Source: Daucus carota subsp. sativus (Eukaryota > Streptophyta > Magnoliopsida > Apiales > Apiaceae). From it: a stretch of 64,000 nt of DNA. Each line of letters opens with the position of its first letter. Position 1 is the first letter of the stretch. Location: the NCBI RefSeq assembly GCF_001625215.2, contig NC_030386.2, forward strand, positions 21,360,545 to 21,424,544, given 5' to 3'. The translations under genes were made by a program, and so were the position numbers. Below are positions 11,052 to 21,132 of the stretch, piece after piece. A model generated the notes under the pieces. It worked only from the letters and a program-made list of their open reading frames with translations, searched no databases and was not told where the DNA came from.

Positions 11052-12310
11052 CTGTAAACCAAGAAGCGCATAAATACCACAAACACATAAATATACGACT
11101 TTAGTCTAATATGTCTCGGATTCGATCTCAGAAGCCTACTCAAGTACTTTACTGTATACTAATATGAAAATGATTAGATTAAATAAACTACATTAGTAGA
11201 TTAACAATCGTTTTCATTACAGATGTGTATTGCAATGCTTCATAATCAGTCCAATGATATAAACATGAGATGGATCAGATATAAACCTATTTTTTCTAAT
11301 TTCATTTCTCTGAGCCATGGATAAGGTGATCCAATGCCAAGTGAAAGAGACATTAGGGAGAAAAACTGAAGCGTTGAGCTTATAGATGACCATCCATCCT
11401 CTAGAACCATCCCTGCCATTAACTGCAAAAATGATAGAGTTCAAGAGTGAGAGATTACAGATAGGAGTACAACAGTAAATAGTTCGGTAATATCTAATAT
11501 GTCAATGACTACATACTTTTGTTAGACAAAAATCTATACGAAAAATAGATGATATTAAAATAAAATTCGTGAAAATACATTGTATACCTTCTATGTAAGA
11601 ACCTTGTAAAATTAACATACCAAAATTGTTACCCAGTTTTGATTTTCAATCTCCAATTAGACAACCAACTTCGACCCTCAATAATAATCTATAAAATCAC
11701 AAATACGACATCACACAGATATACTACAAATAAAGAAACAAAATCTGAAAAAATGAAATATTTATTAATTATAGAAATCACGAAAATTCATATGACAACA
11801 AAAGACAACTCATAATTTGTAGCAAATCTATCACTTAATATTGATTTATTATATAAACAAACATAAAATATGCAAACTCAATTAACACTTTATGCAAACA
11901 GATGGCGTGCAAACTGTAAATAACAAATGGAGTCAGACAACACTAATTGGAGCAAACAACAGAATCACAACAAAATCGCTTAAAAATTTATAATTGGCAG
12001 AGATGGGTCACAGAAAATTACCCAATTTCGGTGCCGGTGACTTGAGAGGAGCCTTTTCAAGAGAATCCATCTATTACAGCTGAAGCAAATACATCTGAAA
12101 AACTTGAAAAATGAAGAAGTGATACAATCAATGGAGATATTTGAGAATAGAATGAAAAGTAACAAAAAAGAAAACGGGGGAAGAAGTTTTACCTGCAACA
12201 GTCGTATTAATTTTGAAAAATTTGAATGTAGGAAGATGATTTGGGGTAAGAGAATCTGGGAGGGATGAGCGACGCGTGGAAGTTTGGTAAGAGAAAGAAT
12301 GGTTTAGATT
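11052..12310 (-). other. Helitron 5' portion with leader-like and exon-like fragments
   Basis: On the minus strand, 12310-12190 resembles a 5' leader ending GTTGCAG/GTAAAA. 12094-12022 starts after TTTTTCAG and contains an ATG (12070) followed by DSLEKAPLKSPAPKL up to a GTAATT donor. 11422-11220 follows TTTTTGCAG and is open in two frames, one reading MVLEDGWSS...GSPYPWLREM. I do not recognise the source genes. The order leader, ATG exon, internal exons, JmjC exon suggests a chimeric transcription unit (inference). Confidence 0.4.
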
Positions 12311-12315
12311 GCACG
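12311..12315. repeat. Target-site duplication of the Sirevirus, left copy
   Basis: GCACG, repeated exactly at 22334-22338 on the other side of the element. Confidence 0.95.
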
Positions 12316-13516
12316 TGAAATTACACACCTAGAGGGGGGGTGAATAGGTGTTATGGCTAATATACCCGATTTTTATAAGTTACCGAATAATTAATCTGTC
12401 AAAGACAGCCTGCTGTTAATTTTCAGAGTAAACTGTTAGCCTGCTAATAAGATAAATGCAATGCAGATAATGTAAAGCAGTATGCTAGCAACACCAAGAA
12501 TTTTAGCCAGGTTCGACCCCTAACCCTAATGGTCTACGTCCTGGTCCCCTACCAACTGGTAAGAGATTATATTATTAATCAAGAAATGTCAACGATTACA
12601 AGATTCAATAATATAACTCCCTTTCTCCCTTGTTCCTGTTATCAGCCTGCTGAAATCCCTGAACCACGAACCAAAAGCTCTCCAAGACCTATACTTCCCA
12701 AGTATACTCTTCTAGCTAACTAGTCCCCTTGTTCCCTTGTTTCACAAGCTCGATACACAGCAACAAAACATTACACCTTGAACAATACAATGAATAAGTG
12801 TAATACAACCGAAACTATGAACTCTCAATATAGATATATATACGAATATAAGCACTAGAGCTCAACAAAAGATTTAGCAATGTAAAGAGTTGTATTTCAG
12901 AAAGCTTGGTGTGTTCTCCTTGTTCTCTTCCGAAAATGAAAGCACACACAAATTTATATACATCATACCAACGGTCATAATCCAACAAATTTCCCAACGA
13001 TCTTGGTAACAACCTCACGTTTAAATTTGAATTGAATGATGAATGTTTGGATGATATATGTTTACTGAGTAAAAGATAAAATCCATTTGAAATCATCTCA
13101 GTAAGACATTTAAATTAAAACCCGTTTGAAACAAAATAGGAGTTTGTTAAAGATAAGATTCTTTGAGATAAAATCTCCTATTTGTTAGGAAAACGTTTTT
13201 GAATGAAAACCCTTTATAAAACCGAGCTCTAATATTTATATAAGATATATACAAATATTAGAATCCTTACAAAGTCGTTTCCTATTAAATCTCCTTGAAA
13301 ATAGACTTTGATCTTTATCCGATTGTTTCTCTGATCACGCTGTAAGCCTGCTGATAGCTCGTAAATATTCCTGTAAGCTTGCTGACAGCTATAATCATGC
13401 TAACATCCTGAAATACTGTTAGTCCGCATAAACAACCTTTGATAGCATGCTTACACATATCAGTTTCATGTTATTAGCTTGCTGTTAGTGTTATCATCAA
13501 AACCTTGAGAGTATCA
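12316..13516 (-). repeat. 3' LTR of the Sirevirus
   Basis: 1201 bp, TG...CA. Contains several CAGCCTGCTG or near-matching motifs (12406-12415, 12643-12652, and variants near 12438, 13344, 13376, 13482). The short open frames within it recur in the other LTR and are not genes. Confidence 0.95.
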
Positions 13517-13530
13517 ATCTCCCCCTTTTT
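13517..13530 (-). other. Polypurine tract
   Basis: On the minus strand AAAAAGGGGGAGAT directly precedes the 3' LTR; the plus-strand DNA primer of Copia elements forms at such a tract. Confidence 0.9.
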
Positions 13531-13705
13531 GATGATTACACTATATTAGGAAAAGTAATAAACTCCCCCTAAATATAGCAATCTAATATCACTGAACTTT
13601 CACAATTATCACAGAGAATAAAATCTAACAAATATATCTATTTCACAGATATGCAAAATTTAACACAGAAAGCAATTAACCAAAGCAAATATGCATAGAT
13701 AATTA

Positions 13706-13781
13706 ACCAGGATAAACCACCTGGTATCCAACAAAAATTATCCAAACACAAACCAAGTTAACTCAGGATAAACCACCTGAG
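13706..13781 (-). other. Two hairpins with the same loop and different stems
   Basis: ACCAGG-ATAAACCA-CCTGGT at 13706-13725 and CTCAGG-ATAAACCA-CCTGAG at 13762-13781. Both have 6-bp stems and an identical 8-nt loop; the stems differ but stay paired. They lie between the third ORF and the polypurine tract, in the element's 3' untranslated RNA. Confidence 0.75.
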
Positions 13782-13936
13782 ACTATCAAATCAAATCCAA
13801 ACCAACCAACAAAAACTCAGTCTTAAAGCAAATAAACTTAGGGCCAATAATGTACTTAAGCAGATAACACAAACTTAAGCAAAGTATTATTAATTTCCTA
13901 ATTTCCTCCCCCTTAATCATTAAAAAGGTGAGAAAA

Positions 13937-15490
13937 TCAAGTTCCAGGCTTGTCCTGTTCATCCTTCTCCAATCCATACTTCTTGGCAAGCTCTGCCGCA
14001 ATCACATTCCGAGCTAGCATCTCTTCCCCTGCAGCAGCATACTTGGAGTCCGTTCCAGCAGCCTCCTTCAAAGCATCCATAGCTGTTCTTGGCCGTGGGC
14101 TATCAGTAACATCATCCTCAGAAGTGAAAGTAGCCTTCACATCAGATGAACCCCCGGAGCCATACATCCTTTTGCAGAGCTCATAAGCAAAGCTTCCCGA
14201 ACTGCATTTCTCTGAAGCAGTTGAAGTTCTAGCCCCAAACATCATGTCCTTCCAGAAAGCAAACTGAGAATTTAACTCAATCATCTTCTCAGACAACTGC
14301 TTCTGCCCGTCCACCAGCTGCTGATGATTAGTACGAAGCTCTTCCATATATTCCTGAATCTCCTGTGCAGAGATTCCCAAATCAACAACGTTCACAGAAT
14401 GTGTAGGAGGTGGAGGTGGAGGAATTTCAACCACAATCAGATTCCCATCCTTATCCAACTTCAAATTTGACTGAGATAGAAACTTAACATCCAAAAATTC
14501 TTTAGCAGTAATAGTGTCCTCATCAACAAATGACACTCCAAACCATTCAAAAACTCTGGTTAAAAGTAACCCATATGGTAAACCCCCAGAAGATTTACCC
14601 TCAACTGCATCCAACATGTTTTTAAGAATCAAATCTGGCAAATCAAACTTTCGACCCGCCATGATCATAGCAACAACCACAATATCTTGTGAAGACAGAT
14701 TAGACCTAGTACCAAGCCTAGGACTAACATTATCAATTGACAGCTTAAAAAGTGCTTGAGCAAGAGGAAGCAACTGAGTAGTGGAAGGAAACATATTCTC
14801 AGACACATTATCAGACCCAGTTATCAATTTTAATTGATCTTGGTGAGAGAACCCCTCAACACTTTTTGGACCTCTCTTAGTGTGAATAGACAGAGTGGAT
14901 GGTGGTATTTTTAAAATCGCACCCAAAAACATGGAGGACAAACAGATCTTAACATCAGAAACAAACGAGACATACTGATCAGATCCAACCAACTGTAGAT
15001 TCGCATAAAATTCTCTAACTAACGCAGGATAGCAAGTTTTAGGCAAATCAACCAAAAAGGACTGAAACCCTAAATCCTCAAAAAGCTTAACTATACCACA
15101 AGAGTACAAAGCTTTTCCAGAAAGAGGCTTACCCAAGATGACCTTGCGGCCGGCAAGACCTCGAACAGCCAACATCTCCGATTTGGGCTTTTTCTGAGAT
15201 GATTCAATCCCGACCTCATCGCGATTCACTCCAGATAACTCATCACCACTGTCAACAGTCACCAGCTCATCGTCATCTTCGTCAATCAACTTGCGCTTTT
15301 GAGATGTCGAAGTAGGCTGAGGAGTGTGAGCCTTGACGTTTGCTCTAGTCTTCTTCCTCATCGCTAGTCTCAAACCGATTGATGCAATTGTGATTACAGA
15401 GAGCTTTCGGAGTAGGTGAGATAAAACCCTAGCGTCTCGGGGAGGATTGTATATGTAGTTGAAGAGGCGTGGAGAGAGTATGTATTTCAA
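13937..15490 (-). CDS. Third ORF of the Sirevirus (putative plant transposon protein domain; env-like position)
   Basis: 517 aa if the first ATG is used; a second ATG at 15361 (residue 44), before a basic MRKKTR start, may be the real one. It occupies the place where Sireviruses often have an envelope-like ORF. The middle part (about residues 120-330, with REFYANL near 180) resembles the 'putative plant transposon protein' domain found next to many plant retroelements (from memory, unverified). An acidic DEDDDELV tract with nearby basic patches comes first, then a poly-proline run near residue 353 and a likely coiled coil at about 374-407. I see no clear signal peptide or strong transmembrane segment, so an envelope role is unsupported. 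The function is unknown. The ORF is intact. Confidence 0.8.
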   Translation of the reverse strand: MKYILSPRLFNYIYNPPRDARVLSHLLRKLSVITIASIGLRLAMRKKTRANVKAHTPQPTSTSQKRKLIDEDDDELVTVDSGDELSGVNRDEVGIESSQKKPKSEMLAVRGLAGRKVILGKPLSGKALYSCGIVKLFEDLGFQSFLVDLPKTCYPALVREFYANLQLVGSDQYVSFVSDVKICLSSMFLGAILKIPPSTLSIHTKRGPKSVEGFSHQDQLKLITGSDNVSENMFPSTTQLLPLAQALFKLSIDNVSPRLGTRSNLSSQDIVVVAMIMAGRKFDLPDLILKNMLDAVEGKSSGGLPYGLLLTRVFEWFGVSFVDEDTITAKEFLDVKFLSQSNLKLDKDGNLIVVEIPPPPPPTHSVNVVDLGISAQEIQEYMEELRTNHQQLVDGQKQLSEKMIELNSQFAFWKDMMFGARTSTASEKCSSGSFAYELCKRMYGSGGSSDVKATFTSEDDVTDSPRPRTAMDALKEAAGTDSKYAAAGEEMLARNVIAAELAKKYGLEKDEQDKPGT

Positions 15491-15852
15491 AACTCTTTTA
15501 ACAATTATCAGGGGAGTATTTTTAGGAATAAAATTAAACGAACTAAAATTCCTAAAAAATTCATGTTTATCGACTAGATACCAAATAACTCAAAATAGTT
15601 AACAGTACTTATCACTTATCACATATATATATCCCTAGAATTAACATTTGAATTTTAAACTTATCATAAATTGCACAGATAAGCACATAATCACGTATCA
15701 AAATTCAACACAAAATTTCAACATTCTAAACTTACAACGGCAATATCATTTAAGAGCACAGATTTCAAATTAACACTTGAACTGACCGGCATGCAAAATA
15801 AACAAAAATTATGTAAAATGCTAGGAGTAAGCTGATAGTACCCGGACCATGC

Positions 15853-18800
15853 TTAAGAGCCTGCTGACTGCACATCACACATACCCAATTCCCTTCGCAG
15901 CACGACATAACGTTCTTCAGGAAGAGGTTTTGTGAAGATGTCAGCTAGCTGATCTGCTGTAGCCACAAAAATAAGCTTGACAGCACCCTTTGCAACATTG
16001 TCTCTCAGAAAATGATGTCGAACATCAATATGCTTTGTCCTTGAATGATTGACTGGATTTTCTGAAATGTTGATTGTACTTGTGTTGTCACAAAAGATAG
16101 GAGTTTGCTTGCATTTGATTCCAAAATCCTTCAATTGTTGTCTCATCCATAGCATTTGAGAGCAACAGCTACCAGCTGCTAAATACTCCCCCTCAGCCGT
16201 AGATAGAGCAACTGAAGTTTGCTTCTTGCTTAACCAAGAAACTAAGCTTTGACCCAAAAATGCACAAACACCACTTGTACTTTTTCTATCAGTTTGACTA
16301 CCTGCATAATCTGCATCACTATACCCAACAAGATCAAAAGCATTTGTGATAGGATAGAATAAGCCCAAAGTAATTGTTCCACTTAAATATTTAAAAATTC
16401 TTTTAACAGCTTGTAAGTGAGAATCCTTTGGTTTTGCTTGAAATCTAGCACAAACACAAACACTATACATAATATCAGGTCTAGAGGCTGTAAGATAAAG
16501 TAAACTACCAATCATACCTCTATACGTTCGAATATCAACATCTTTACCATTTTCATCTGCTGTCAGCTTGCTGACAACGCTCATCGGTGTTGATTTCGCC
16601 TTGATATTCTCATATCCAAATCTTTTGAGTAGATTCTTGATATACTTGGATTGATGCACATAAATTCCTTCTGGAGTTTGCTTAATTTGGAGCCCCAAGA
16701 AATAATTGAGCTCTCCCATCATGCTCATGTCAAACTCACTATGCATGCACTTTGAAAACCACTTACACAAAGAATCATTAGTAGATCCAAATATAATATC
16801 ATCTACATAAATTTGAACAACTAATATATCTTGACCTTTAATAATGGTAAACAAAGTAGGATCAATTTTACCTCTTATAAAGCCATTTTTGATCAAAAAT
16901 TCACTTAACCTTTCATACCATGATCGAGGTGCTTGCCTTAATCCATATAGTGCCTTCTTGAGCTTGTAGACACGGTTGGGATATTTTTCATCCTCGAATC
17001 CTGGTGGTTGCTTCACATAGACTTCTTCCTTTAGATATCCATTTAAGAATGCACTTTTGACGTCCATTTGATGTAGCTTGAACTTCTTGTAGCATGCAAA
17101 TGATAACAGCATCCTAATAGATTCCAATCTTGCAACCGGAGCATATGTTTGATCAAAATCAATTCCTTCTTGTTGATTGTATCCTTGTGCAACAAGTCTA
17201 GCTTTGTTCCGAGTGATAGTACCAAATTCATCAACTTTATTCTTGAACACCCATTTGGTTCCAACAATTGAAGCATCCTCTGGTGGATCTACAAGTTCCC
17301 AAACATCACACCTTTCAAATTGGTTGAGTTCTTCTTGCATTGCCATGATCCAATTTTCATCTTGTAAAGCTTCTTGAACATTCTTTGGTTCCTCTTGAGC
17401 TATGAAGGCAGCATAAGCACAAATGTTGGCTTGAGCTTTCCTTGTCTTGATTCCAGCTGATTTATCTCCAATGATCAACTGAGGAGGATGATTCTTCACT
17501 GTTCTAGTTGATTTTGGTAGATTATGTTGAGCTATGACCTCTTCATTCCTTGTAGTCTGCCTAGGAGGAGTCTGATCGACAACATTTTGGCTTGCTGATG
17601 AAGTTTGACCTCTGGATTCATCCAATGTGAGCTTTGACATCTTATCCAAGGTTTCTTCAAGAGATGGAGTGGATTCAGTAGCTTTATTGCCTTCTGAAGT
17701 TGTGGCAGTTGACTTGTCAGCTTGCTGATTTCCAGTTTCCTGCACTGTCAGCTTGCTGCCAGTACCTGTACCTGCACATTCTTCCTCATCTCTTGCAAGA
17801 TCATCAGTAGACTCTTGAAATGAAACATCAATAGATTCTTCAACAGTATGTTTAGCAAGATTATACACTCTATAAGCACGACTTGTTAAAGAATAACCCA
17901 AGAATATAGCTTCATAAGATTTAGAGTCGAATTTACCATCCCTATCAATGGTTTTGAGTACGAAGCACTTAGATCCAAAAACTTTGAAGTAGCTGATGTT
18001 AGGCTTCTTTTTCCTTAGCAATTCATAGGGAGTCTTGTTGAGAATTGGCCTGATAAGCACTCTGTTAAGAACATAGCATGCTGTGTTGACAGCTTCTGCC
18101 CAGAAACTTCTTGGCAGCTTGCTCTCCTGCAGCACTGTCCTAGCTGTTTCTTGTAAGGACCTGTTCTTACGCTCTACAACTCCATTTTGCTGAGGTGTAC
18201 GAGGTGCTGAGAACTCATGTGAGATTCCTCTTTCTTCACAATAAGTAATGAAGTCTTTTTGGAATTCCCCACCATGATCACTTCGAATACCTACAAGTCT
18301 TGTATCTAGTTTGTTCTCAAGCAACTTGATTAGTTTCTCAAATTCACTAAAAGCACAATCTTTAGTACGCAAGAATAATACCCAAGTGAATCTAGAATAA
18401 TCATCAACAATAACAAAGGCATATTGTTTACCTCCAATACTCTTATAAGCTTCGGGACCAAAAAGATCCAAGTGAAGAAGCTCTAAAGGTTTAGAAGTAG
18501 ATACCATTTTCTTTGCCTTATGTGGAGTCCTTGTTTGCTTTCCCAATTGACAAGCAGAACATGTCTCCATCTTGACATACTTAAGCTTTGGTAGTCCTCG
18601 AACAAGCTTCTTTGCTGACAGCTTGCTGAGATGATCCATATGAGCATGTCCAAGCCTTCTATGCCAAATTTCTGGATTGTTATCCACAGCTGCTAAACAA
18701 ACACCTGCCTCCTGTTCTTCAAAGTTCAAAACATATATATTTCCTTCTCGTTTTGCAACTAGAGGAGTTTTGTTAGCACCAACAAGTATAGTACATTCAT

Positions 18801-19071
18801 CCTTACCAAAGTTAACAATATGACCATCATCAAATAACTGACTTATACTAAGCAAGTTATAAGTAAGACCTTTAACATATTGTACCTTGTTGATAGAAAT
18901 GATACTATTACCTATAGTTCCTTTGCCAAGAATAGGAAGAGTTTTGCTATCACCAATTGTGACACGTCCACCCTTCTTCATCTTCAAGCTTAGAAACTGA
19001 GATTTGTCTCCACTCATGTGCCTAGTGCATCCACTATCCAATATCCATTGATTTGGCTTTACTTTAGACAC
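15853..19071 (-). CDS. Sirevirus pol polyprotein
   Basis: 1072 codons from the first possible GTG; the frame is open back to a TAG at 19083-19081 and contains no ATG before the protease. Domains in order: aspartic protease (DSG at 12-14), zinc-binding pre-integrase region (HRRLGH near 137, CSAC 171-174), integrase with D202, D265 and E300, reverse transcriptase ([15 protein letters not shown]), RNase H (GYSDADYAG, then STAEGEY) and the late [14 protein letters not shown] motifs. All catalytic residues are present and no stop is seen. It is in the +1 frame relative to gag, so its translation must involve frameshifting, re-initiation or splicing at 19071-19110. The product would be a polyprotein cut by its own protease. 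Confidence 0.95.
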   Translation of the reverse strand: MSKVKPNQWILDSGCTRHMSGDKSQFLSLKMKKGGRVTIGDSKTLPILGKGTIGNSIISINKVQYVKGLTYNLLSISQLFDDGHIVNFGKDECTILVGANKTPLVAKREGNIYVLNFEEQEAGVCLAAVDNNPEIWHRRLGHAHMDHLSKLSAKKLVRGLPKLKYVKMETCSACQLGKQTRTPHKAKKMVSTSKPLELLHLDLFGPEAYKSIGGKQYAFVIVDDYSRFTWVLFLRTKDCAFSEFEKLIKLLENKLDTRLVGIRSDHGGEFQKDFITYCEERGISHEFSAPRTPQQNGVVERKNRSLQETARTVLQESKLPRSFWAEAVNTACYVLNRVLIRPILNKTPYELLRKKKPNISYFKVFGSKCFVLKTIDRDGKFDSKSYEAIFLGYSLTSRAYRVYNLAKHTVEESIDVSFQESTDDLARDEEECAGTGTGSKLTVQETGNQQADKSTATTSEGNKATESTPSLEETLDKMSKLTLDESRGQTSSASQNVVDQTPPRQTTRNEEVIAQHNLPKSTRTVKNHPPQLIIGDKSAGIKTRKAQANICAYAAFIAQEEPKNVQEALQDENWIMAMQEELNQFERCDVWELVDPPEDASIVGTKWVFKNKVDEFGTITRNKARLVAQGYNQQEGIDFDQTYAPVARLESIRMLLSFACYKKFKLHQMDVKSAFLNGYLKEEVYVKQPPGFEDEKYPNRVYKLKKALYGLRQAPRSWYERLSEFLIKNGFIRGKIDPTLFTIIKGQDILVVQIYVDDIIFGSTNDSLCKWFSKCMHSEFDMSMMGELNYFLGLQIKQTPEGIYVHQSKYIKNLLKRFGYENIKAKSTPMSVVSKLTADENGKDVDIRTYRGMIGSLLYLTASRPDIMYSVCVCARFQAKPKDSHLQAVKRIFKYLSGTITLGLFYPITNAFDLVGYSDADYAGSQTDRKSTSGVCAFLGQSLVSWLSKKQTSVALSTAEGEYLAAGSCCSQMLWMRQQLKDFGIKCKQTPIFCDNTSTINISENPVNHSRTKHIDVRHHFLRDNVAKGAVKLIFVATADQLADIFTKPLPEERYVVLRRELGMCDVQSAGS

Positions 19072-19102
19072 GAGACAAACCTACAAAACAAACACAAGCA
19101 AC

Positions 19103-21073
19103 TCAACGTTTTGGTACCCAAATTTTGTTGGGTCCAGCAGTGTTAGATGATAAAACATATAGAACATTTAGATCAGATTTCTTGATCCACATTTGGACCA
19201 CTTTAGAACTCTTCTTCCATATTCTGTCAGTCTTATCAGCATACTGTCCTGGAGCTGTCTTCTGTCTGTTTCTGTTGTCAGCATACTGTCTGTGAACTGA
19301 CTTCTTTCTCCAGCTTGCTGATTGTGTACTCTTCATTGGACAATTATTAGCAAGATGGCCCTTCTTTCCACACTTATGACAAGTCACCCAAGGCATGGCA
19401 TAATTATATGGAATGCCATTTTTCCCTTCATATCTCATTGATGATGTGGATGTAGAAGCTGCACCAATGCCTCCTTTGTCATGAGAACCTTTAGCTTGTT
19501 TCATCATAGATTTGAGACTTTCTTCTCCTTGAACAAACTTTCCCATGGCTTTCTGAAGATCTTTGACTTCTTGCTCCAATGATTTGATCTTTTCAGCTTG
19601 AATAGAGATTTCGGCTAAGCTTTGAGCTTTGCTTAACTCGAATGCCTCCAAGCTAGCATCCTTAGATTTAAGATCTGCTCTCAGCGAGCTGAGTTCCTTC
19701 ATGAGTGTATCATTCCTTCTTTGGATTTGCATGTTGTTCCCTTCAAGTTGTGAGATTTGTTCCTTGAGAGTAGCAATGATTCCACTGCTTGCCTTGGCAC
19801 TCTTTTCATTCAAGAAATCACCTATGACTTTCTTCAAATGAACATTTTCTTTCTCGAGCTCATAGTTCTCATTCTTTAGATCAATGAGTTCCATAATTGA
19901 TAGACAACTCTTATCCTGCATGGTTAGTTCACAAGATGTTGTATCAATAGAATGTAATTCAGAATTAATAGAATGTACCTCACTATTAGTCTCTGAATCC
20001 GAATCGGTTGTCTCTATTGAGCCATCGAGACCAACAAGAGCCAAGTTAACCATCTCATCACTTGAACCATCAGAAGCTGATTCATCTTCATCATCACTCC
20101 ATGTGAGAAGTGCCTTTGATTTCTTTTTGTTCTTGTAATCAGCTTGCTGTTTAGGCGGCTTAGACTTGTTTTTCAGCTTGTAGCAATCCCTTTTGAAATG
20201 TCCTTTCTTGCCACATTCGAAACATGCATCATCTTTTGGATCTTTCTTTGCACCAAAAGCTTTGCCCTTTTCTCTTTTCATCTTATTCTTCTTTTCGATC
20301 ATTCTCTTGATTTTTCTGGACATAAGAGCTAGATCCTCATCTGATTCTGTTTCCTCATCTGATTCCAGCCTGCTGGCAGTAGAGTGGAGTGCAAGATTCT
20401 TCATTTTCTCTGTTGGCAGCTTGCTGCTTTCTGAGCTGTTAGCTTCAATCTTAGCTTCAAATTGTTCCAACTCAGCAAATATAGCCAGGTGATCCATAGT
20501 ATCAATGTTGAGAGCTGACTCCAATGCTGTGACCTTGGCACCATATTCGAACGGAGCTGCATTTAGAATATTCATGTTGATTTCCGATTGAGGAATCTTT
20601 TTCCCAAGTCTTTCAAGGCTGTTAAGAGTAACTTGGAATCTAGCTTGGCTTTCACGAATGGATTCTCCCTTCTTGATAGCGAAGCTTCCAAATTCTTTCA
20701 TAAGCTTTCCGAGCTTGACCTTCTTTAGACCTTGTGAGCCTTCATGATACGTTTCCAATGCATCCCAAATTTCCTTTGCTGTTTTGAGAGAGGAGACCTT
20801 GTCATATTCAGCTTGATTCAGCCCATTGATCAATGTACTCCTTGCTTTTCCATTGGCAGCAACCTTTGATAGCTCGTCCGCTGTGAGAACATCAACGTCC
20901 TTGACTTTGCCATCTTTATCAAGATATTCATAAGGGCCTCTTTGCACAACTCTTTGCATTAGGGGATCTCTGGATAGATGAGCCTCCATTTGGCCTTTCC
21001 ACCAATTGTAGTTGTCAGAACCCGTGAGGAGAGGAGCTCTAAAATCAGACTTTCCCTGAAAGTTATCAGCCAT
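19103..21073 (-). CDS. Sirevirus gag polyprotein
   Basis: 656 aa from the ATG at 21073 (MADNFQGKSD); upstream codons of the same frame run into the PBS and LTR and are unlikely to be used. The N-terminal half is the usual Copia gag fold (NYNWWKGQMEAHL; SIRESQARFQ). Two CCHC zinc knuckles are present: CFECGKKGHFKRDC (about 283-296) and CHKCGKKGHLANNC (about 563-576). An acidic stretch and a long coiled-coil region lie between them, which explains the large size compared with ordinary Copia gag and is typical of Sireviruses. It packages element RNA into cytoplasmic particles. It ends in TGA at 19103-19105, 31 nt before the pol GTG. Confidence 0.93.
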   Translation of the reverse strand: MADNFQGKSDFRAPLLTGSDNYNWWKGQMEAHLSRDPLMQRVVQRGPYEYLDKDGKVKDVDVLTADELSKVAANGKARSTLINGLNQAEYDKVSSLKTAKEIWDALETYHEGSQGLKKVKLGKLMKEFGSFAIKKGESIRESQARFQVTLNSLERLGKKIPQSEINMNILNAAPFEYGAKVTALESALNIDTMDHLAIFAELEQFEAKIEANSSESSKLPTEKMKNLALHSTASRLESDEETESDEDLALMSRKIKRMIEKKNKMKREKGKAFGAKKDPKDDACFECGKKGHFKRDCYKLKNKSKPPKQQADYKNKKKSKALLTWSDDEDESASDGSSDEMVNLALVGLDGSIETTDSDSETNSEVHSINSELHSIDTTSCELTMQDKSCLSIMELIDLKNENYELEKENVHLKKVIGDFLNEKSAKASSGIIATLKEQISQLEGNNMQIQRRNDTLMKELSSLRADLKSKDASLEAFELSKAQSLAEISIQAEKIKSLEQEVKDLQKAMGKFVQGEESLKSMMKQAKGSHDKGGIGAASTSTSSMRYEGKNGIPYNYAMPWVTCHKCGKKGHLANNCPMKSTQSASWRKKSVHRQYADNRNRQKTAPGQYADKTDRIWKKSSKVVQMWIKKSDLNVLYVLSSNTAGPNKIWVPKR

Positions 21074-21118
21074 ATCGATCGATACTATTCCTGTTACAGA
21101 AGTATTAGTACAAACACA

Positions 21119-21130
21119 GCTCTGATACCA
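21119..21130 (-). other. Primer binding site (initiator Met-tRNA)
   Basis: The minus strand reads TGGTATCAGAGC, complementary to the 3' end of plant initiator tRNA-Met, 2 nt inside the 5' LTR. Confidence 0.95.
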
Positions 21131-21132
21131 AT

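Noticed and set aside
12529-13096. Small ORFs in the LTRs (also at 21346-21913)
   Set aside because: They occur identically in both LTRs, cross the ends of no domain and have no start context or similarity; they are chance frames.
13937-15490. Retroviral envelope gene
   Set aside because: Position fits, but no signal peptide, fusion peptide or membrane anchor can be seen; called only as a third ORF.
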